Shown here: one piece after another, positions 8,201-11,115 of the stretch | Layout: every line of letters starts with the position of its first letter | Numbering within the stretch: the stretch's first letter is position 1 | NCBI GenBank assembly: GCA_022376515.1 | Contig: WTXI01000616.1 | Coordinates: 1-11,115 of the forward strand | Length of the DNA: 11,115 nucleotides | Direction: 5' to 3' | DNA from: Lactifluus volemus | Lineage: Eukaryota; Basidiomycota; Agaricomycetes; Russulales; Russulaceae | Notes under the pieces: model-generated | The model's input: only the letters and a program-made list of their open reading frames with translations | Databases searched by the model: none | Told to the model about the DNA's origin: nothing | Program-made: the position numbers and the translations under genes

Positions 8201-10103
8201 CTCGCAGGACCGCACGATTCGGGTGTGGGATGCCGCAACAGGAGAGGTCGTAGCGAGGCCATTTACTGGACATACAGGTTCGGTCAGATGCGTGGCATTC
8301 TCACCGAACGGACAGCACATCGCCTCGGCCTCGAACGATCACACGATTCGTGTTTGGGATGCCGCAACTGGAGAGGTCGTAGCAGGCCCATTTATTGGAC
8401 ACATCGACGTGGTCTTCTGTGTTGCATTCTCAACAGACGGGCAATGTATCGCCTCTGCCTCTGAAGATTGCACGATTCGCATGTGGGATGCTGCAACCGG
8501 GGAGGTCGTAGCGGGCCCGTTTACTGGACACACTGAACTGGTTTACTGTGTTGTATTCTCACCGGATGGGAAGCACGTCGCTTCGGCCTCGTACGATCGC
8601 ACGATTCGTGTGTGGGATTCCGCAACAGGAGAGGTCGTAGCGGGCCCATTTACTGGACACACCGGTCCTATCTTTTCTATTGCATTCTCACCAGACGGGC
8701 AAAGCATCACCTCCGCCTCGGGAGATTGCACGATTTGCATGTGGGACTCGGCAACAGGGCAGATCGTAGCAGGGCCATTCACTGGACATACCAGCTCGAT
8801 ATTTTCTATTGCACTTTCGCCGGACGGGCAGCGCATTGCCTCGGCCTCGTACGATCACACAGTTTGCGTGTGGCACCCAGAAAAGGAGAGGCAAGAGGTC
8901 TCTTACTGGACATACCCGATCCATCTTTTCTGTTGCAATATCACGAGACGGGCAACGGGTCGCCTCGGCCTCTGCAGATTGCACAGTCTGTGTGTGGGAT
9001 GCCGCAACAGGAGAGGTCACAGCAGGCCCGTTTACTGGTCACACCGATTGGGTCATTTCTGTTTCTTCTCGCCTGAAGGGCAGCGGGTCGCCTCAGCCTC
9101 GCGAGATGGCACGATTCGTGTGTGGGATACTGCAACAGGAAATATTGCAGCGGCCCATTTACCGGACATACCGATATTATCTACTCTGTTGCATTCTCGC
9201 CGGACGGACAACGCATCGCGTCGGCCTCGGAAGATCACACGGTTCGTGTGTGGGATGCCATAACGGGAGAGGTTGTAGTGGGCCCGTTTACTGGACACAC
9301 TGAGGGTGTCTGTTCTGTTGCATTCTCGCCAGACGGGAAACGCATCGCATCTTCCTCGAACGACTGCACGATTCGCGTATGGGATGCTGCGACAGGAGAG
9401 GCCGTAGCGGCCCGTTTACTGGTCACACTGGAGGGGTCCAATTTATTGCATTTTCACCAGATGGGCAGAGACTTGCCTCAGCCTCGTTCGATGGCACGAT
9501 TCGTGTGTGGGATTCTGCGTCAGGACAAGTACTAGTGGGCCCATTTACTGGACACGCGATGTTTAGGTCCGTTGGATTCTCACCGACGGGCGGCGCATTG
9601 TGTCTGCCTCGGATGATCGCACGATTCGCTTGTGGGATTCTGCAACAGGGGTGGCCATAGCGGGCCCATTTATTGGACACACTGAGTGGTCCGCTCCGCG
9701 TATTCTCACCAGACGGGCAGCGGGTCGTTTCGGCCTCATTGCACGATTCGCATGTGGGATGCCACAACAGACAGGAGGTTGTGATCTCGCTACCGACTCA
9801 TCCAATCTGGTGCGTCCTCGTGATTGGCCTATTACTCAGCCTTTACGAGATCACACGATTCATGTAGGGAAGCTCGAGTAGAAGATATTGAGAACGATCA
9901 TTTTGGACAAGTTCCCGATCAATAGTGATGGATGGATGTATGGGGAAGATAAAGAACTCCTTTTGTGGATTCCTCCGATTCACCGTCCATACCTTCATAA
10001 GGCTAACACAGTCTGGGTTGTTGGAAAGGATAGAACGGAGGTGGATCTCTCAAAATTTGTGTATGGATTCAATTGGACTATGGTATATGCTCAGTCTATC
10101 TAA
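4641..10103 (+). CDS. C2-NACHT-WD40 NLR-like (STAND) receptor gene, reading frame broken at many points
   Basis: This is a fungal NLR of the NACHT-WD40 class, expected to be a cytosolic receptor in self/non-self recognition or regulated cell death. Order: C2-like N-terminus, helical linker, NACHT NTPase, winged-helix-like region, 14-15 WD40 repeats, and a short C-terminal domain ending at TAA 10101-10103. Start: ATG 4641 (MLQLEVA). Introns that fit protein similarity: 4663-4717, 4872-4920, 5027-5083, 5524-5584, 5636-5698, 5904-5955, 6091-6147 and 7723-7790 (or 7788). If the frame were restored, the protein would be about 1,650 residues. Breaks needed to follow the family: near 4956, 6398, 6582, 7643, 7658, 7684, 8880-8905, 9062, 9152, 9409, 9584, 9690, 9745 and 9860-9920. 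Most behave as one-base losses. The stretches 6592-7640 and 7791-8880 are each open for over 1 kb. Either a young pseudogene or a real gene with indel errors; expression from several partial frames cannot be excluded. Family assignment is firm. Confidence 0.85.
5200..6180 (+). other. Linker and helical region between C2 and NACHT
   Basis: Low-complexity Ser/Thr-rich linker (about 5170-5420), followed by predicted helices: [20 protein letters not shown], then after the intron [36 protein letters not shown] and [20 protein letters not shown], with [19 protein letters not shown] just before the intron at 6091-6147. This helix-rich segment, including the [11 protein letters not shown] box, typically precedes NACHT in agaricomycete NLRs and is probably a signalling or autoinhibitory bundle. 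All four introns in it have usable GT and AG ends and keep phase. Confidence 0.65.
6148..7660 (+). other. NACHT NTPase and winged-helix region
   Basis: The Walker A motif GQAGTGKSS is at 6300-6326, Walker [11 protein letters not shown] at 6592-6621, and the arginine-containing ITSRPE motif ends at 6720. Further down are [19 protein letters not shown] and SFRDFLANE (about 7327-7353), the last being a standard signature just after NACHT in WD40-bearing fungal NLRs. This module binds ATP/GTP and drives oligomerisation in STAND proteins. Two frame breaks (near 6398 and 6582) fall between Walker A and Walker B. From 6592 to the stop at 7645-7647 the frame is open. An acidic insertion lies at 7165-7233. 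Confidence 0.85.
7189..7233 (+). repeat. 15-bp coding minisatellite, three units of (P/T)EDSD
   Basis: Three in-frame 15-base units encode [10 protein letters not shown] and PEDSD, preceded by a half-matching EDPD. The units differ only at synonymous or near-synonymous bases. They form an acidic loop between the winged-helix-like region and the SFRDFL motif. Repeat-number change would keep the frame. Confidence 0.75.
8010..9871 (+). repeat. WD40 repeat array, 14 clear units plus one degenerate
   Basis: Tandem units of about 126-129 bp encode the blade consensus [22 protein letters not shown], then [20 protein letters not shown]. Approximate centres of the FSPDG segment: 8045, 8171, 8300, 8429, 8558, 8687, 8816, 8942, 9069, 9204, 9330, 9459, 9582 and 9708, with a weak fifteenth (RDHTIHV) near 9850. 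The first six blades share one open frame with no break. Breaks start at blade 7/8 (8880-8905) and become frequent after 9060. Fourteen blades would make two seven-bladed propellers. High nucleotide similarity between units implies gene conversion or unequal exchange within the array. Confidence 0.9.
9888..10103 (+). other. Short C-terminal domain of the receptor
   Basis: After the last blade, the frame reads [31 protein letters not shown], and [13 protein letters not shown], then ends at TAA 10101-10103. From memory of the family, many agaricomycete NACHT-WD40 proteins close with such a segment (DGW, LLLWIPP, LDLSKFVHG) after the propeller. The junction with the last blade (9860-9925) contains stops in every frame near TAGGGAAGC, CGAGTAG and AATAGTGATGG, so this end is not joined to the propeller by an open frame. 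Confidence 0.65.
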
Positions 10104-11115
10104 ATAGAGTCACATTTATATATGCAACCCCGATTATTGTATGCTTTGAATTTAGTTAGCGCCGCCATTGACCCTGCTGTGGTATGGCCAGTAAAGTCAA
10201 CTTTTTCAATATTTGGTCAAGTACTGGCATTTGGGTCATTGCGTTAAAACTTATAAACCCACGGTATTCATAAAGCGGATAGATGCTTGTTTTCAGTTTT
10301 CTGGCTTTCCTCGTGAGAACTTAGGCCATTTCCGAAAAGTTGAACTCTTTCTTGGAGTCTCGGATGAGCCTGGTTATTGTCTCTTGCTCAGGCTTCCTCT
10401 TTCTCGCTGAAGTCGCTGAGAACATCGAGTATTTCGTCCGAGAATTATTTTTCCGGGTTGCAGAAGATACTGTAGCTGTCCAAAAACATCCAGATGCAGT
10501 GGTGAGTCGCCTGCGGCTGCAGCGGGTGTTCTTGAAGCTGGCAATAGCATCAGAATATTGAGGGACGCCAAGTGTTAGTGTCATGGAGCACAATGTATGA
10601 GCGGTACAGAATCATGCTAGGGCAACAGAGAGCGTATCGTGTAGGAGTCAGTGCGACAACTGCAATTTTATTTGGGCGACACGACGATGACGTCAGGAAT
10701 CAACAAACGAGTGTTTAGAGAAACGGTGACCGCACGAGAGATGAGTGGTGGCACCACCACCAGCGCTCTTTCTCCCTCCTACCCTTCGAAGAGTCAATCC
10801 TTACTCTTCTAAAAACCCAAAGCGCCAAGTTGCTCCTAGGTTTCTGAGAACACGTCTTACTGAGGTACCTGTGAACGAAAGTCTGCCCGGAGTACAGAAG
10901 TCAAGTTACTGCCAGTCGGGCCCACGCTCGGAAATGAGAACTGTCTCAGACAGCAGTTAACCATACGAACGGGATTTCCCGTAAAGAGATGTATGCAGAT
11001 GGTTTGTAGCGACGATATTAAGAGTCCGAAATAGATAGCGAACGAAAACGAGCGGAGTGAGAACACGTGGGAACGAGGGGGGAACAAAATGGGCACGCAA
11101 TGCCCTTACAACTCG
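10104..11115. other. Region downstream of the receptor, no gene supported
   Basis: About 1 kb with only short overlapping open frames on both strands. One plus-strand frame (10340-10561) reads a helix-like stretch (AEVAENIEYFVRELFFRVAE) and one minus-strand frame (10321-10593) overlaps it; neither belongs to a family I know. The first ~60 bp after the stop are AT-rich and likely hold the receptor's 3' untranslated region. A perfect TGACGTCA palindrome (CRE/bZIP-type site) lies at 10688-10695 and may belong to a gene outside the window. Confidence 0.4.

Noticed and set aside
8067..9767. Several minus-strand frames of 60-115 codons across the WD40 array, repeating the same peptide
   Set aside because: They are antisense shadows of the tandem repeats and repeat with the same 129 bp period.
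10340..10593. Overlapping plus- and minus-strand frames as a small gene
   Set aside because: Neither frame matches a family I know, both are short, and no start context or intron signals support either one.
10573..10706. Possible solo LTR (starts TGTTAGTG, ends AATCAACA)
   Set aside because: The flanking five bases do not match as a target-site duplication, there is no polypurine tract or primer-binding site beside it, and no integrase or reverse transcriptase reading is present.

Overview
The window looks like nuclear DNA of a basidiomycete fungus, probably a mushroom-forming agaricomycete. It has genes with many very short GT-AG introns (49-72 bp where they can be placed), a long NACHT-WD40 receptor of the fungal NLR type (the HET-E/HET-D architecture), and an Api5-family gene. 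No bacterial operon logic, tRNA, rRNA or CRISPR array is visible. The species cannot be named from the sequence.

Layout, all recognisable genes on the + strand: (1) 1-374, the 3' end of a first Api5-like gene copy, cut by the window edge. (2) 375-1072, its downstream spacer. (3) 1073-1450, a stretch unique to this side, with a possible unrecognised minus-strand coding remnant. (4) about 1450-1550, a short scrap of the 5' end of a C2-NLR gene. (5) about 1605-3707, a second Api5-like copy, clearly broken (in-frame stop, lost splice acceptor, several frameshifts). (6) 3708-4292, a second copy of the spacer. (7) 4293-4640, the upstream region of the receptor gene. (8) 4641-10103, a C2 / helical linker / NACHT / 14-15-blade WD40 receptor with eight placeable introns and about a dozen frame breaks. 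(9) 10104-11115, about 1 kb with no gene I can support.

The two Api5 tails and spacers are homologous over about 1 kb, and each is followed by the start of a C2-NLR gene. The simplest reading is that an [Api5 - spacer - NLR] block was duplicated in tandem. In the upstream unit all but the first ~100 bp of the NLR was then deleted, along with the first exon of the next Api5. That history is inference; the homologies are seen directly.

Function: the receptor would be a cytosolic STAND-type signalling protein. WD40 propellers would sense a ligand, NACHT would oligomerise on nucleotide binding, and the C2-like head may act at membranes. The WD40 blades show a near-constant scaffold with a few highly variable positions per blade, as expected of a diversifying recognition surface. 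Most frame breaks behave as single-base losses while splice sites and motifs survive. The gene may therefore be a young pseudogene, or intact but damaged by indel errors in the assembly; the sequence alone cannot decide.
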